A DNA stretch of 64,000 nt from Prasinococcaceae sp. CCMP 1430 (GCA_013416795.1 RQSC01000116.1:70363-134362), one strand, 5' to 3'; counted from the stretch's first letter, positions 1 through 10,332 are shown. The notes: a model not told the origin generated them from the letters alone. A program made the numbers and translations.

Positions 1-619
1 CGTGAGCGAGACCGAGGGCGTGCAGCTGGATTACTTGTACGAGCAGCTTGGCTGGCCGCTGTACAAGAAGTACGGCCATGCGTACGGCGCCTTCCAGCAG
101 ATCGTGACCGACCCCACCGTGCTGGATGGGCTGACGCGCGTGGATGAGGAGGGCAACGAGGTGGCGTGCGAGCAGCTCGAGGCCAACGTGCGCACTGCGC
201 TGCTCAAGGGAATCAAACGCCGCATGACCCCGCAGCCGCTCAAGATCCGCGCGGATCTGGACATCACGTGCTTCGACTTCGATGGCGTACTCCGCATTCA
301 GGACGCGATGCGGGCCGGTGAGGCCGCGAGCACCGAGGAGTGCCAGGTGAAGTGCAAGCTGGTGGCGCCGCCACTGTACGTGCTCGCCACGTCCACCCTC
401 AACAAGGAGGAGGGCATCACTGCGCTGGAGAAGGGCATCGAGGCGATGCAGGCCGTCGAGGGTGTGCGGCTCATCGTCAAGGAGGCGCCGCGCGCAATTT
501 CCGAGCGCGACGACCGGCTGCTCGCCAAGCAGCTCGAGGATCTGGCCAACCAAAACCAGGAGCAGGACGGCGACGAGGACGAGGAGGAGGAGGGCATGGG
601 CTCGCTGCCGGATGTGTAG
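1..619 (+). CDS. EIF2S1: Translation initiation factor eIF2 alpha, C-terminal part (5' truncated by window)
   Basis: The frame is open from the window edge to TAG at 617-619, giving about 205 residues. eIF2-alpha is part of the eIF2 heterotrimer that delivers initiator Met-tRNA to the 40S ribosome. The visible part is the helical domain and the C-terminal alpha/beta domain, including RRMTPQPLKIRADLDITC and APPLYVLATSTLNKEEG, which match eukaryotic eIF2-alpha closely, and an acidic tail (DEDEEEEG) as in animal homologues. The N-terminal S1 domain with the regulatory serine lies outside the window, so kinase control cannot be assessed. A TGTAA motif at 648-652, about 30 nt after the stop, is a plausible poly(A) signal. 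The gene converges on the DRC11-type gene. Confidence 0.93.
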   Translation, partial: VSETEGVQLDYLYEQLGWPLYKKYGHAYGAFQQIVTDPTVLDGLTRVDEEGNEVACEQLEANVRTALLKGIKRRMTPQPLKIRADLDITCFDFDGVLRIQDAMRAGEAASTEECQVKCKLVAPPLYVLATSTLNKEEGITALEKGIEAMQAVEGVRLIVKEAPRAISERDDRLLAKQLEDLANQNQEQDGDEDEEEEGMGSLPDV

Positions 620-802
620 GCGGCGCGCCGTGCACAAACACACACATTGTAATTCGAACGAGCCACGCGCGGCCATCGACAAGTGCTGACGCGCGGCTCC
701 AATGGGCGCGAGCTGACCTGGCCGTCTCGGCACTGTTGCGCGTGGTGTGTCATATTATTAGGGGTGCCGCGAAGCGCTGAGCTCTTGCCGCAACGGCGCT
801 GC

Positions 803-3532
803 TCACTTGGCTGGCGCCGCCTCCGCGTCGGCGTCGGCGTCGGGCGCGCGGAGGTGCGGCAGCTGCGCGGTCCACGCCTGCAGCTCCTCACGTTCCTCCT
901 CGGTGACGGGCTCGTACTTGGCGAGGTGCGCGATAAACTCGCTCACACACAGCGGCTTCTCCCGCAAGCGCGAGATGCGGCGCGGCGTGAGGACGGCGCG
1001 AATGACGTTCTGGATGGTGCCTGGCGTGTGGTTGGTGCTGATGTGCGCCAGCGTGGAGATGTCGAAGGCGTGATCGAGGCGGCCGCCGTGCTTGACCAAT
1101 AAGCTCTCGTATAACGACTGGACGCTCCCGTAGTCGGGGACGGGCGTGTATATGACCTTGTCGAAGAAGTCCATGAAGGCCTTGTTGTCCTTGACCGCCT
1201 TGCCTTTGGGCTTCGGGCCCAGGATGAGCTGTGGCTTGTTAGAGTTGCCCACGATGACCACTTGCTCACCCGGGCTCAGCGATTTGTACTCCTTGAGAAG
1301 CTCCTTCTTGATGCGCCCAGGCGCCTCCTTTGTGCCGAACTCCTTCACCATCTTCTTGTCGCTCACGAAGACCTTCTCTGCCTCGTCGATGTAGATGATG
1401 GCCGGCGCCATGGTGCGCGCGACCTTGAACACCATGTGTATGAGCAGGTTGACGGCCTTGCCAGGGTACTTGGTGTCGGTGTTGCGCGGTGACAGGTTGA
1501 AAAATGTGGCGCCCGTGGCCGCAGCGGCCGCATGTGTGAGCAAGGTCTTGCCCGAGGCTGACGTGCCATACAGCAGCACCGCCTTCGTGGGTGGCGCCTT
1601 GCGGTGCACCTCCTTGGATCCCAGCGGCAGCACGACGTACTCGGTCACCTGCTGGCGCACCTGCGCCATTGAGGGCTGCGGGGTCGCGTTGGCGCTCTCC
1701 AGCGTCGCGCCCAGGTAGTTGAACGCGCCCACGTAGTCGGCGATCTCATGCTGCGGGTAGGGCTGGATGATGTTGTTCATCACAAGCTCTGAGTACAGAC
1801 TCTCAATGGAGCGGTCTGCGGTGGGGTCCTTCTTTCCCTTGCCTTTCTTGCCCTTCTTGCCCTTGTCCTGCTTCCCCTTCTTCCCCTTCTTTCCCTTCTT
1901 TCCTTTCTTGCCCTTTCCTTTCTTCTTCTTGCCCTTCTTGCCCAGTTTGACGGCGCGCTCGGCCTCAACCATCTCCTTGAGGTTCTGCAGCAGCACGATC
2001 ATCTCCCGATCGACCTCTTGGCGAATCTCCTCGAGCACTACCGGCCGCAAGTCGTCCTTGACCAGCTCGGCGTCGTACTTCTGGAAAAAATTGGCGCTGT
2101 CGTCCTTTCCCTGCCATGTTCCCAGGTACTCGGCGACAGCGTCATGAATGTCCTGCAGAAATATGTTGGGTAGCGCCTCCTCGTCGCTCGCGTCCTCCTC
2201 CTCTGTGTCCTTCTTGCCGGCTTTGCCGCCCTTGCCTTTGGCACCCTTGCCTTTGGCGCCCTTGCCCTTGGCGCCCTTGCCCTTGGCGTCCTTGCCTTTG
2301 GCGCCCTTGCCCTTGGCATCCTTGCCCTTGGCATCCTTGCCCTTGGCGTCCTTGCCCTTGGCGTCGGCCTTCGCATCCCCTCCTTCCGTGTCCTCCGGCT
2401 CCTCCTTGGGTGGCGGATTCAGAATGAGTTTGGAGCCGCCCTCGTCTTGGCTAGGGAAGTCCGGGTAGTTACCCGACTCGGGGTTGCGATTCTCCACGAA
2501 CCACGTGTTGATCTTGTCCTGGATCGTCTCGCGCATCTCCTGCCCCTCGACGTCGCGCACCTTGGCCTTGAGCGTCACAATCGCGTTCTCGTACTCGGTG
2601 AAGTTGTCAGCTTGCACAAGGCGGCGCCGTTCGAGGTTCTTGTGCACCTTGAGCACCGGGTCGACCGCGGCGTCTCGCGACGGCTTGCGCATGCCAATGA
2701 ACACCAGCTCTGAGTGCATGGCCTGGCGCATGCGCAGGCGCGCGAGCCAGCCGCGAACGGCCGCCTGAACGCGCACGGCGGCCTCTGCGCGGCTCATTGG
2801 CTCCACGCCCATTCGTTGGAGCCGCAGCTCGTGCGCTTGCTGCTCCTTGATGGAGCGCATCACGCGCGCGCGCTCCCGCCCCTGCCGGCCGCGCTCGTTG
2901 ACCTGGATGACGCGGATGGCCTCGTCCTCGTCGAGTGGAAGGAGGACAGGCGGCCCGTGCTCCTCAGGCACGCTCACCTGGAACTTTTCTATGAGCGCCC
3001 CGAGGAACTTTTTGCGCTCGCCCAGCTCCTTTGAGCGGTCCTCGGTGAAGAACTTCGGCACCGTGACCTCGAGCACGTCGGGTGTCAACTTGAGGTCCAC
3101 CAGGATGCTGTCGAGGTGCACCACGTCGTTGCCACCGTTGAGCTTGACCATCGCAGCGCGCACCTCGAGCACACGGCCCATGCACGCCTCCAGCGCCTTC
3201 TTCACCGTAAAACGCTTCTGCGGGTGCACCATTTGGTCGTAGCACTCGCTCAGCTTGCTGAAGGTCTGGAGGTACTTGATGTAGAGGCAGCTGTACGCAG
3301 CGAGGTCTGCCGGCGCGAGCGACGGGTCGTCGGGGCTCTCTGCCTCCAGCAGGTCGAGGAGCTCCGTCATCGCCTCGGCCCATTGCGCGTTGAACGTGCT
3401 GCGGGCGGGGCGCCGAGCACGCGCGCGAGCAGAGGGAGCGAACAGCGGGGCGCAGGCATGCGGCCGCGTCAGCGCGGTCCCGCGCCATCGGCCGCGCGAC
3501 GCATTCCCGTTCGGGGCCTGCGGCGGCGACAT
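803..3532 (-). CDS. DRC11: IQ/AAA-domain axonemal protein, nexin-dynein regulatory complex subunit DRC11-like
   Basis: Reads as a single exon of about 909 residues from ATG at 3532. An AG acceptor near 3422 leaves room for a short upstream exon, so the N-terminus is uncertain. In order: a helical N-terminal region, an IQ motif (RAEAAVRVQAAVRGWLARLR), a long Lys/Gly/Ala low-complexity linker (KGKDAKGKGAKGKG repeats) and a C-terminal AAA module with Walker A GTSASGKT (about residues 655-662) and Walker B IIYIDEAE. This order is that of IQCA/DRC11, part of the nexin link between outer doublets of motile cilia. It implies a flagellate. The family is usually somewhat shorter; the Lys-rich linker accounts for the excess. 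The gene converges with eIF2-alpha (183 bp between stops). Confidence 0.88.
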   Translation of the reverse strand: MSPPQAPNGNASRGRWRGTALTRPHACAPLFAPSARARARRPARSTFNAQWAEAMTELLDLLEAESPDDPSLAPADLAAYSCLYIKYLQTFSKLSECYDQMVHPQKRFTVKKALEACMGRVLEVRAAMVKLNGGNDVVHLDSILVDLKLTPDVLEVTVPKFFTEDRSKELGERKKFLGALIEKFQVSVPEEHGPPVLLPLDEDEAIRVIQVNERGRQGRERARVMRSIKEQQAHELRLQRMGVEPMSRAEAAVRVQAAVRGWLARLRMRQAMHSELVFIGMRKPSRDAAVDPVLKVHKNLERRRLVQADNFTEYENAIVTLKAKVRDVEGQEMRETIQDKINTWFVENRNPESGNYPDFPSQDEGGSKLILNPPPKEEPEDTEGGDAKADAKGKDAKGKDAKGKDAKGKGAKGKDAKGKGAKGKGAKGKGAKGKGGKAGKKDTEEEDASDEEALPNIFLQDIHDAVAEYLGTWQGKDDSANFFQKYDAELVKDDLRPVVLEEIRQEVDREMIVLLQNLKEMVEAERAVKLGKKGKKKKGKGKKGKKGKKGKKGKQDKGKKGKKGKGKKDPTADRSIESLYSELVMNNIIQPYPQHEIADYVGAFNYLGATLESANATPQPSMAQVRQQVTEYVVLPLGSKEVHRKAPPTKAVLLYGTSASGKTLLTHAAAAATGATFFNLSPRNTDTKYPGKAVNLLIHMVFKVARTMAPAIIYIDEAEKVFVSDKKMVKEFGTKEAPGRIKKELLKEYKSLSPGEQVVIVGNSNKPQLILGPKPKGKAVKDNKAFMDFFDKVIYTPVPDYGSVQSLYESLLVKHGGRLDHAFDISTLAHISTNHTPGTIQNVIRAVLTPRRISRLREKPLCVSEFIAHLAKYEPVTEEEREELQAWTAQLPHLRAPDADADAEAAPAK

Positions 3533-3862
3533 ATTCCGGCGGCTTGCAATGCCCAAATGCACGTAACCATCAAAAGCTGCGCTGGGGGTGCGTTTTCGCA
3601 GGCGGCGTGCTGCGCATTCAGACCGCGCTGCGCGCGCCCTGCCTCCCCCGCCCTCCCCCCGGCCGCGCGTACGCGCGCGCCCCGCCCGGGCCGGTTCCGT
3701 GCTCCGCAGCCGCGGCACGGCGCAAGGTGTACAGTATGTAATTTACATGCAGTGGACGCGCGACGGCGAACGAGGCAACGAGAGCGACGACCAGCCAGCC
3801 AGTCCACTGCCCGCACGTGTGGCGAGGGCTCCCGGGCGTCCTCCTCCTCGCCGTCGTCGTCG
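3533..3862. other. Intergenic spacer, DRC11 5' side / BT1 3' side
   Basis: No gene seen. Read on the minus strand, the 3' flank of the transporter gene holds ATGTAAATTACAT, a 13-bp inverted repeat (3736-3748), and TGTACA (3728-3733), both resembling green-algal TGTAA-type poly(A) signals. The rest is GC-rich. Confidence 0.5.
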
Positions 3863-5242
3863 CTACGCCGCCGCGCCGGCGGCCGCCCCGGCGCGCTTCC
3901 AGCGCGCGCATGCCCGGGCGTGGGCGAACAGGAGCGGCACCAGCGCGAGCGTCGCGAGGCGACAGCCTGCTCCGATCCACAGCAACGCGGGCAGGCGGCT
4001 GTAGTCGTCCAGCGTGAGATCGAGCGCGCTCACGATGGGCGCCGTCAGCCAGCCGCCCACCGTGTCGCCCAGGTCCATCATCGCGAGCAGAGCGCCGTAC
4101 ACGGCGCCAGTGGGGGCCGCGTGGGCGCGCGGGCGCGAGGCAGCCCTGGCGCCGCCGCCCTCGCCGCGATCGCCCGCGGAGAGAGCGCCGCCCGCGCTCG
4201 CGGGGCTGCTGTCAGCGTCGTCGCCGGCAGCCGCCACGACGGCCACCGCGGCATCGAGCGCGAGGGAGGGCCTCGGCAAGAAGGCCACCTGCGACAGCAG
4301 GGTCTGCGCGACGTGGATGGCCGCCACCCACCCGAAGGTGCGCGTGGTTGCGCCCGACGGCGTCCCCGCGTACTCATAAGCGAGCGGCAGCGGCAGAAGG
4401 GCGCCCGCTGTCGCCATGAGCGTCGAGACGGCCGCCAGCGTGGGCAGCGACCACCCGCGGCAGCCCGCGCCGACTCCGAACACGAGCGCGGCCAGGAGGG
4501 ACGCAACAGCGCTCAGGGTGCTCAGCGCCTGAATCTTGCAGGGCTCGGCGCCGAACATGGCGAACTCAAACGACCCCCATTGCACGCTTGCCGACGGCGT
4601 GGCCGACGCAAGGAAGACGTACGCGCAAGACGGCAGCAGGAGTGTCGATGCCCCGGCGCCCGTGGAGCAACGCGAGCCCAGCGCGCGCCACGCGCGTTTG
4701 CAAAGGCCGCGCAGCCCTTCCGCGCCACGTCCGCGGCGCTCCGATGCGGCCGAGTCGTCCGCGGCACCGCGCGCGCCCCCGTCGCGGCGCCGCGTGCGCC
4801 GTCTGTGCGCCCATGCCGCCGCTGCCGCCGCCACGAGCACGAGCGTCGACGCGCACGACAGCACCACGGCGACCAATGCCCACGCTGACACCTCCGTGCC
4901 GCCGGACGAGCGCGCGTCCGGTGCGCGCAGACGCACGTGGCCGTGAACCAGCGGCCGCATGCCCAACCAGAGAGCGTTGAGCTGCATGGCGCCCACGAAG
5001 AGCACCAGCGGCAGCGGAGCGCCCAGAGCGCGCGCGGGGCCCGAGGGCGCGCCAGAGAGGGATTGCGGCAGCTGCTTCGGGGACTCGCCGCTGCTGCCGT
5101 GGCTGCCGTCGCCCCTATTCCCTGGCCCCCCGGTGCGCTCCTGGTCCTGCTGCAGCAGTGGCTCGAGGAGGTGTTGGGACTCGGCGCCGTTCGCAGCGCT
5201 CGCGGCGTCCCACCGCCGCGCGGTCGCGCGGTCGCGCGCCAT
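3863..5242 (-). CDS. Polytopic membrane transporter, folate-biopterin (BT1) family-like
   Basis: About 459 residues from ATG 5242; the open frame extends further upstream but without transporter-like sequence. A hydrophilic N-terminus of about 70 residues with an acidic dileucine-like stretch (LLEPLLQQ) is followed by about ten hydrophobic segments. Diagnostic for the BT1/FBT group (major facilitator-related carriers of folate and pterins) are WGSFEFAMFGAEPCKIQALS before a loop helix, and the C-terminal repeat PTGAVYGALLAMMDLGDTVG followed by a helix ending LPALLWIGAGCR. In plants and algae members occur in plastid and other membranes; location here is not evident. Substrate is inferred from family only. 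Another MFS subfamily is possible. Confidence 0.6.
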   Translation of the reverse strand: MARDRATARRWDAASAANGAESQHLLEPLLQQDQERTGGPGNRGDGSHGSSGESPKQLPQSLSGAPSGPARALGAPLPLVLFVGAMQLNALWLGMRPLVHGHVRLRAPDARSSGGTEVSAWALVAVVLSCASTLVLVAAAAAAWAHRRRTRRRDGGARGAADDSAASERRGRGAEGLRGLCKRAWRALGSRCSTGAGASTLLLPSCAYVFLASATPSASVQWGSFEFAMFGAEPCKIQALSTLSAVASLLAALVFGVGAGCRGWSLPTLAAVSTLMATAGALLPLPLAYEYAGTPSGATTRTFGWVAAIHVAQTLLSQVAFLPRPSLALDAAVAVVAAAGDDADSSPASAGGALSAGDRGEGGGARAASRPRAHAAPTGAVYGALLAMMDLGDTVGGWLTAPIVSALDLTLDDYSRLPALLWIGAGCRLATLALVPLLFAHARACARWKRAGAAAGAAA

Positions 5243-5672
5243 GCTCGCCGCCGCGACCGAGCGCCATGCGGCGCGACCGCGCAGTGGCGCGCCGCCGCCG
5301 CTTTCGGACCGACCGGGCCGGCCCGTCCGCCCGCGCGATTTCTCGCCGAAAATACCCCCAAAATACTCTAAATCAAAAATCAGTCGACCTCGAATGTACA
5401 GTATGGCGCGGCAAATACCCACCTTTTTTTTTGGCTCTCGCTGTCCGCCCGTTGCGCGAGGTCACTCAGCATGTCACGGCCGCTCGCCCGCGGGGCAAAA
5501 CAAAAACAAAAAAAAAAACGTCGGTCGTGCGCGCGCGCGGCGCACGCCGCTCCAGAGTGAGTGCGTTTTGATGGGCGGCAGGGACGGGTGCGGATTCTCT
5601 GCCGGGCCGGATGGTGGCCGCGCCCTTCTGCGCCACACCCGCGCGCGCGCGACGCCCGCCCGCGCCGCAAGC
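5243..5672. other. Divergent promoter region between BT1-like gene and COX5C
   Basis: A 430-bp spacer between two start codons. It is unusually AT-rich for the window around 5345-5430 and 5500-5520 (A-runs), with TGTACA at 5395-5400. No ORF with coding character. Likely holds both promoters. Confidence 0.45.
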
Positions 5673-6026
5673 ATGTCGGCCGGCCAGGCGGTCAAGGTGT
5701 TCGCGCAGCCCGCGAAGAAGGTCATCCACCACACACACATCTCGGTGACCAAGGTGCGCGCGCGCTGGCCCTGTCGCGCGCGCGAGCTCGCTCGCTCGCT
5801 CGCTCGAGCGCTCTGTGCTTTTTGGGGCGCGGCGACTGACTGCGCGTCTGCCGCCTTCGGCGCCGCGCAGGAGATCGCCATGGGCCTGGGCCTCGGCCTG
5901 ATCGCAGGCCTCGGGTGGAAGCAGTACCACTGGCACTACATGAAGGAGAAGAAGGCGTGGTACGACGGCGTCGCGGCGGGGAAGATCAACCCATTCGCAG
6001 AGGCAGCTGTCGAGATCGAGGAGTGA
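5673..6026 (+). CDS. COX5C: Cytochrome c oxidase subunit 5C-type small subunit (two exons)
   Basis: Exons 5673-5753 and 5871-6026 with a 117-bp GT-AG intron (GTGCGC...CCGCGCAG). The intron length is a multiple of three, so the unspliced frame stays open. The spliced product is 78 residues. It has the plant COX5C layout: a short matrix-side N-terminus, one membrane helix beginning KEIAMGLGLGLIAGLGWK, then a HW motif and an amphipathic tail KKAWYDGVAAGKI. COX5C, related to animal COX6C, is a nucleus-encoded subunit of mitochondrial complex IV. The resemblance to land-plant COX5C supports a green-lineage host. Start chosen at the only ATG preceding the conserved region. Confidence 0.82.
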   Translation: MSAGQAVKVFAQPAKKVIHHTHISVTKVRARWPCRARELARSLARALCAFWGAATDCASAAFGAAQEIAMGLGLGLIAGLGWKQYHWHYMKEKKAWYDGVAAGKINPFAEAAVEIEE

Positions 6027-6610
6027 GGCCGTCGCTCCGAGTCAGAACAGCGGCGTGTGCTTCCCAACCCTAATGCAGGCTGGGGCGGAGCGGCGGCGGC
6101 GCGCGGCCAGCGCGCGCATGCGCGCGCGCGCGGTGCTCGCGGGCGTCGGGGGAGAGGAGGAATGCGCGCGTGCATCCTGCCTTCCCACCGCCGCCTGCGC
6201 TGGCGCGCGCGCGGAACGCCCCCGCGCTTGCTCGCGCCTGTCTGCGCAATTTTTTCGGGCGGCGCGCCTGCGCTCTGAACTCTTCAATTTTTGTACAACA
6301 ACAACGCCTAGCCGCGGACGGCGGCCTGTTGGCCCGAGGAGGGCGATGAGGCTGGTGGTGTGTGTAGCGGGAACGGGCAGTGGTATGGCGCTCGCGTTGG
6401 TTTGAGGGTGGAGTCAGGAGCCGCGAGCCGCTGGCCGCTGACACTCTCGCTCGCGAAGGGATGGGATGGGATGCGATGGGTCTGGCGCTTCGTCGTCGTG
6501 GTGCACGCGCGACGCGCGGCGGCCCTCAGGCCTTGCGTGGGACACTAGCGCCCGCAGGCGAAAACTCGAATGAATGCGCACCCTGGGCGTGCTTGCTTAC
6601 ACGCAGCGCG
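6027..6610. other. Convergent 3' spacer COX5C / NAP1
   Basis: 584 bp with no supported gene. A perfect palindrome TTGTACAA (6291-6298) sits mid-way and could serve as a TGTAC-type 3'-processing signal on both strands. AACCCTAA at about 6066 resembles a plant telo-box but lies downstream of a stop, so I give it no role. Confidence 0.45.
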
Positions 6611-8180
6611 TTACTGCTGCTTGCACTCGGGCGGCTGCTCAGCGCCCCCCTGAGCGTCCGGCTTGGCGCCCGCTGGCGCGCCAAATGTGACACCGACGGA
6701 CTTGGAGGAGTCGTCCCCCCCGTCTTCGTCGCTGTCCTCGTAGTCCTCGTCGCCATCCTCGTCATCGCCGTGCTCGTCATCGTTCTCGTCGTCGCTGTCG
6801 CTGTCATCTTCGACTGCATCGCCGGTGAACCAGTCAATGGCACAAGGGACAATCTTGTTGCGCAGCGCCAGCCCCATCTCGTAGTCGGTCTCCATGTGAT
6901 CCTGAAGCTCCTCCGCTTCCTCCTCATCCAAGTCGCTCTCATCCTCGGGCATCTCGGGGGGATTGAAGAAGTGGAAGAACGAATCCACCTTGCGTGATCG
7001 AGCGTGTGTGGGCATCGGGGGGCGGGTCAGGCGTGCGCGCAACAGAGCGCGGGAGCGAGAAGCCGACGCACGGGCGCACGGAGGGTCCCACACCGCCGTG
7101 CATGCCGCAGCCGCGCGGCCGTTCGCACCTTCTCCCGCTTGGTCTGGACCTTCCCCTTGGGCCCACCCTTCTTGGACTTCTTCTTCAAGAGCTTGGTGGT
7201 GACGTCCTTGCCCTTCTTCCAGTCGATCTCGGTGCCACGCGCCTCGTCGAGCAGCTGCTCCTCCTCGTCGATCATCACGTACTCCTTCCTGAGCACGGTG
7301 TTGTCGAAGAAGGGATTGTCGCGGAAGTGGAACTCAAGCCAGAAGCCCTCCTCCTCCTCGCCCGTCAGCTTGCCAGTCTTGATGTCCTCGACGTACTCGA
7401 GCACCTCAGCATCGTTGTCCGTGATGGCCGGGCCAATCGCCTCGTGGTGGCGCATCGCCTGCAGCCAGAAGTCGGGGATGCCCTTCTCATCGCTGCTCGA
7501 CGCAGTCAGCGCAGCAGCGAGCGCGCATGGCGCGATCGCATGCGCTGGCGTCAGATACGCGGCGATTTGGCGCGTTGGGGCGGGCGCGTGCTTGCATGCG
7601 TGCATTGAACGCGGCCCGATGAACGTGCGGCGCGCGTGCGCAGATGCACGCACCCATCCTCGTTGTTCTCAACGACGACGCCCTCCGCAGCTGCCGCGGC
7701 CGCAGCGGCGGCCGAGCCGGACTCAGGGCCCGCCTCGACCTCCTCGTCAGTGGGCTCTGCCTTGCCAGTGACAACCTCCTTGCGACGCGTCAGAAGTGGG
7801 TCGTAAAGCTTCGCGTATTTGGCCTCGAGAGCGGCGCGCTCCTCCTGCAGGAGCGGGAGAGAGGGGCGAGGCGGCGGGGCGCGAGCGGGTGAGAAGCGGC
7901 GGGCCTCGGTCAGTTGGTGGGCAGCTCGCGCGGTGCGGCGCGGCCCCGCCTCCAGCGCGCCCCCCAGCTACCGAGCTGCGCCCCTCGCCGGCGCCGGCGT
8001 GCCGCGCGCGCGCTGCCGTACCAGGAACTTCTCGTACAGCTCGTCGCGCTGCGCCTGCAGGCCGCGGAGCGCGCGCACGCGACGTCGGATCGCCGGCGGC
8101 AGCGTGTCAACGAAGCTCACGCCGAGCTCGGAGAGCTTCTTCTGCAGCGCGGCGAGCTGGGCGGCGTCGATGCCCTCCAT
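6611..8180 (-). CDS. NAP1: Nucleosome assembly protein 1 (NAP1) histone chaperone, four exons
   Basis: Exons (minus) 8180-8022, 7844-7654, 7492-7129 and 6988-6611; phases agree and give 363 residues. NAP1 binds H2A-H2B and shuttles them between cytoplasm and nucleus. Visible signatures: N-terminal dimerisation helix with LEAKYAKLYDPLLTRR, the core GIPDFWLQAMRHHE and WLEFHFRDNPFF, KKGKDVTTKLLKKKSKKGG, VDSFFHFFNPPEMPE, the CAIDWFTGDAVEDD segment and a long acidic tail. The protein ends in CKQQ, the CaaX-type farnesylation box found at the C-terminus of animal and plant NAP1s; its presence confirms both the last exon and the stop. Length is typical for the family. Confidence 0.93.
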
Positions 8181-8781
8181 CGCGCCGGTCGCGCGCCGCA
8201 CCGCCGCCCACGTCCCCAGCGCGTGCCCCGCGCGTGCGGTGTGGCGCCGCACCCGCCCACGGCCCCACCCCCCGGCGCCCACAGGCCCGCCGCCGGCAGC
8301 AGCCGCCGCCGTGCCGCCTGCGATTCACAAATGACCCGTCCCGACCCAGGTCTAATCGCTCATTCCATACCCTGTCCTCACGGCGCCGACCCCGGTCTCA
8401 CTTGGATCTTACCGAGGTCAGAGCGGGCCGTGAGCGCGGGCACGCGCCGCACGGCGGCGTCCCGCCAAGCCCAAGGCGCGAGTGCGGTTCGACCCGTGGC
8501 TTGTTGTCTCCTGCCTTCCTTTCGATCCGAGTTGGCGTGCCGTTTTGTCCCACTTGGCCTGGTCAAACAATGCGGTTCCCCGCAGCGCGCGTAGTTGGCA
8601 CGCCCGCGCGCCACAGCGCGTGCGGGGGGCAGGCCGGCGCTGGCGGGCGGCCCCGCCCAGGGGGGCGGGGCCGCGTAGGCGGCAGGGTGGGGTTTGGTTG
8701 GAGGGTCGAAAGACGACGCCACGCTCGGAGAGTGTGGGTTGGCGGTGCGGTGCACTCTGGCAGGGTGGCAAACGCCGCAGG
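8181..8781. other. Divergent promoter region, NAP1 / coiled-coil gene
   Basis: 601 bp between two start codons. GC-rich, no conserved ORF on either strand; open frames here are shadows. No recognisable element beyond G-rich runs near 8656-8700. Confidence 0.4.
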
Positions 8782-10170
8782 ATGTGCGATGCCGGGACTG
8801 ATGGCGGCGCGAGCACGGGCGCGGGCGCTGGCGCGGGACTGGGGGGCGCCGTCGCCGCGCGCGAGGAGCTGCGCTTGCTGCGCGCCGCGCTGCGGGCGCT
8901 ACGCGCCGATGCCGCAGAGGGGCTCGCGTGGGCACGCGCGGCCATCGGCCGCGCGGCGCGCGCAGCTGAGGGTGCTGCGGCGGAGCTGGAGGCTGAGCGG
9001 CGCGACAAGGCCATGCTAAAGCAGAGCCTCGCGGACCGCGACCGGGTCGATGCAGAGCTGCGCGCGGGGATCAAGGCGGCCGAGTCCGCGGCTGATGCAG
9101 CAAGACTCGATGCCGCTCGTGCGCGAGATGCCGCGGCCGCCGCCGCGCGGCAGTGCGCGGCTGCCGAGGCCGGACGCGACGCGGCCGCCAGACGCGCGGA
9201 GCGGCTCGAGTCAGAGGCGGCCACCGCGGCAGAGGAGCGCCGTCGCGAGGCGCTTACCGCCACGCTGGAGCCGCGCGGCGTATCCCGCGAGAAGTACGCC
9301 GAAATGGAGACAGAGCTCGCAGCGAAGGCCGCGCAGCTCGACGCAGCCACGGCAGAGCTCGACGAGGAGAAGGTGCTGCATGCCGGGAGGCTGGCCGAGC
9401 TCCAGGAGGCCTTCCAGGCCAAGATTCGCAACCTGCGGCGGGCCAGCGAGGAAGCCGAGGTCGAGGCAGCGAGGAGCAAGGTGAACGCCGGGACGCCGGG
9501 TGCGCACGTCGACGTTGAGGTCGCGCTTAAGGACGCGGTGGCCAGGGCAGAGGCGGCTGAGAGGTGCGCTGCAGCCGCCGAGGAGCGCGCCGAGCAGGCG
9601 GAGCGAGCAGCAGAAGAACACAGAGAGTTTGCGAAGAGAGTAGAGGCGACCGAGCGCGACGCCATTGCAACGGCGAGTGCGAAGGACAGAGAGCTCCGAG
9701 GCGCACGCGCGGAGATCGAGACTGCTAAGCAGAGTATGGCCGTCGCGGAGGCCGCGCTCGCCGCTGAGCGGCAGCGCGCGGAGCGAGCGGAGGCCGCCGC
9801 GGAGGCGAGTGCTTCAGAAGCTGGCGGCGCCGACCCTGAGGTGCTCGCGGCCGTCGAGGCGATGGAGGCGCAAATGATGCGCTTGTCCTCTATCGTGCGC
9901 GCACGTGACGCCGAGGTGGCTACGCTCAAGGCAACCGTGCACGAAGCGTGCCGCGAGCGCGGCGAAGCGCAGCGCGCATTGCTCGAGGCGCGCCAGCGCG
10001 AGCGTGAGTCCGCCAAGGCGCTCGAGCTCGCGGCACACTCGCAGGCTCATAGCGGCGGTGGTGGGGCCAGCCTGCGCGGAACTGGCTCCGCGCGCAAGAA
10101 GCCGCCTTCGACATTTGGGAGCAACGGTGGCCGGGGAAGGCCGCAGCGACTGGCGCCGCTGGCGCGATGA
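8782..10170 (+). CDS. Alanine/glutamate-rich long coiled-coil protein, function unknown
   Basis: 462 residues from ATG 8782. After a Gly/Ala-rich start of about 30 residues the chain is almost continuous heptad-like helix rich in Ala, Glu and Arg (RAALRALRADAAEGLAWARA; DEEKVLHAGRLAELQEAF). A break with GTPGAHVDVEV lies near residue 240, and the tail is basic and glycine-rich (SGGGGASLRGTGSARKKP). No enzymatic motif. Such proteins are often centrosomal or axonemal scaffolds, but that is only a guess. The reverse strand is also open over most of this gene, but that follows from codon composition. A single exon is assumed. Confidence 0.6.
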   Translation: MCDAGTDGGASTGAGAGAGLGGAVAAREELRLLRAALRALRADAAEGLAWARAAIGRAARAAEGAAAELEAERRDKAMLKQSLADRDRVDAELRAGIKAAESAADAARLDAARARDAAAAAARQCAAAEAGRDAAARRAERLESEAATAAEERRREALTATLEPRGVSREKYAEMETELAAKAAQLDAATAELDEEKVLHAGRLAELQEAFQAKIRNLRRASEEAEVEAARSKVNAGTPGAHVDVEVALKDAVARAEAAERCAAAAEERAEQAERAAEEHREFAKRVEATERDAIATASAKDRELRGARAEIETAKQSMAVAEAALAAERQRAERAEAAAEASASEAGGADPEVLAAVEAMEAQMMRLSSIVRARDAEVATLKATVHEACRERGEAQRALLEARQRERESAKALELAAHSQAHSGGGGASLRGTGSARKKPPSTFGSNGGRGRPQRLAPLAR

Positions 10171-10332
10171 CACGAGAGCCGCGCCACTGTGACATAGACT
10201 ATTGTTTTGTAGTGACGAGCCTGAACGTGCGGCCCGCGTAGCGCGCTCGAGCTCGTTGTGTGCCGGAAAGGACGACGGAAAAATGAGCGCTCCTCGTTAC
10301 ACTAGGAGTGGAACAGGAGGGGCAGCCAACGC

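Noticed and set aside
3116..4888. 590-residue plus-strand open frame
   Set aside because: It overlaps DRC11 and the BT1-like transporter on the other strand, is Arg/His-rich without domains, and results from high GC and few stop codons.
4959..6026. 355-residue plus frame ending in the COX5C sequence
   Set aside because: Only the last 78 spliced residues are conserved. Upstream is the antisense of the transporter N-terminus and promoter sequence.
8418..10016. Long minus-strand Ser/Ala-rich frame opposite the coiled-coil gene
   Set aside because: A composition artefact. The plus frame has a heptad pattern and stronger coding bias; the minus frame has none.
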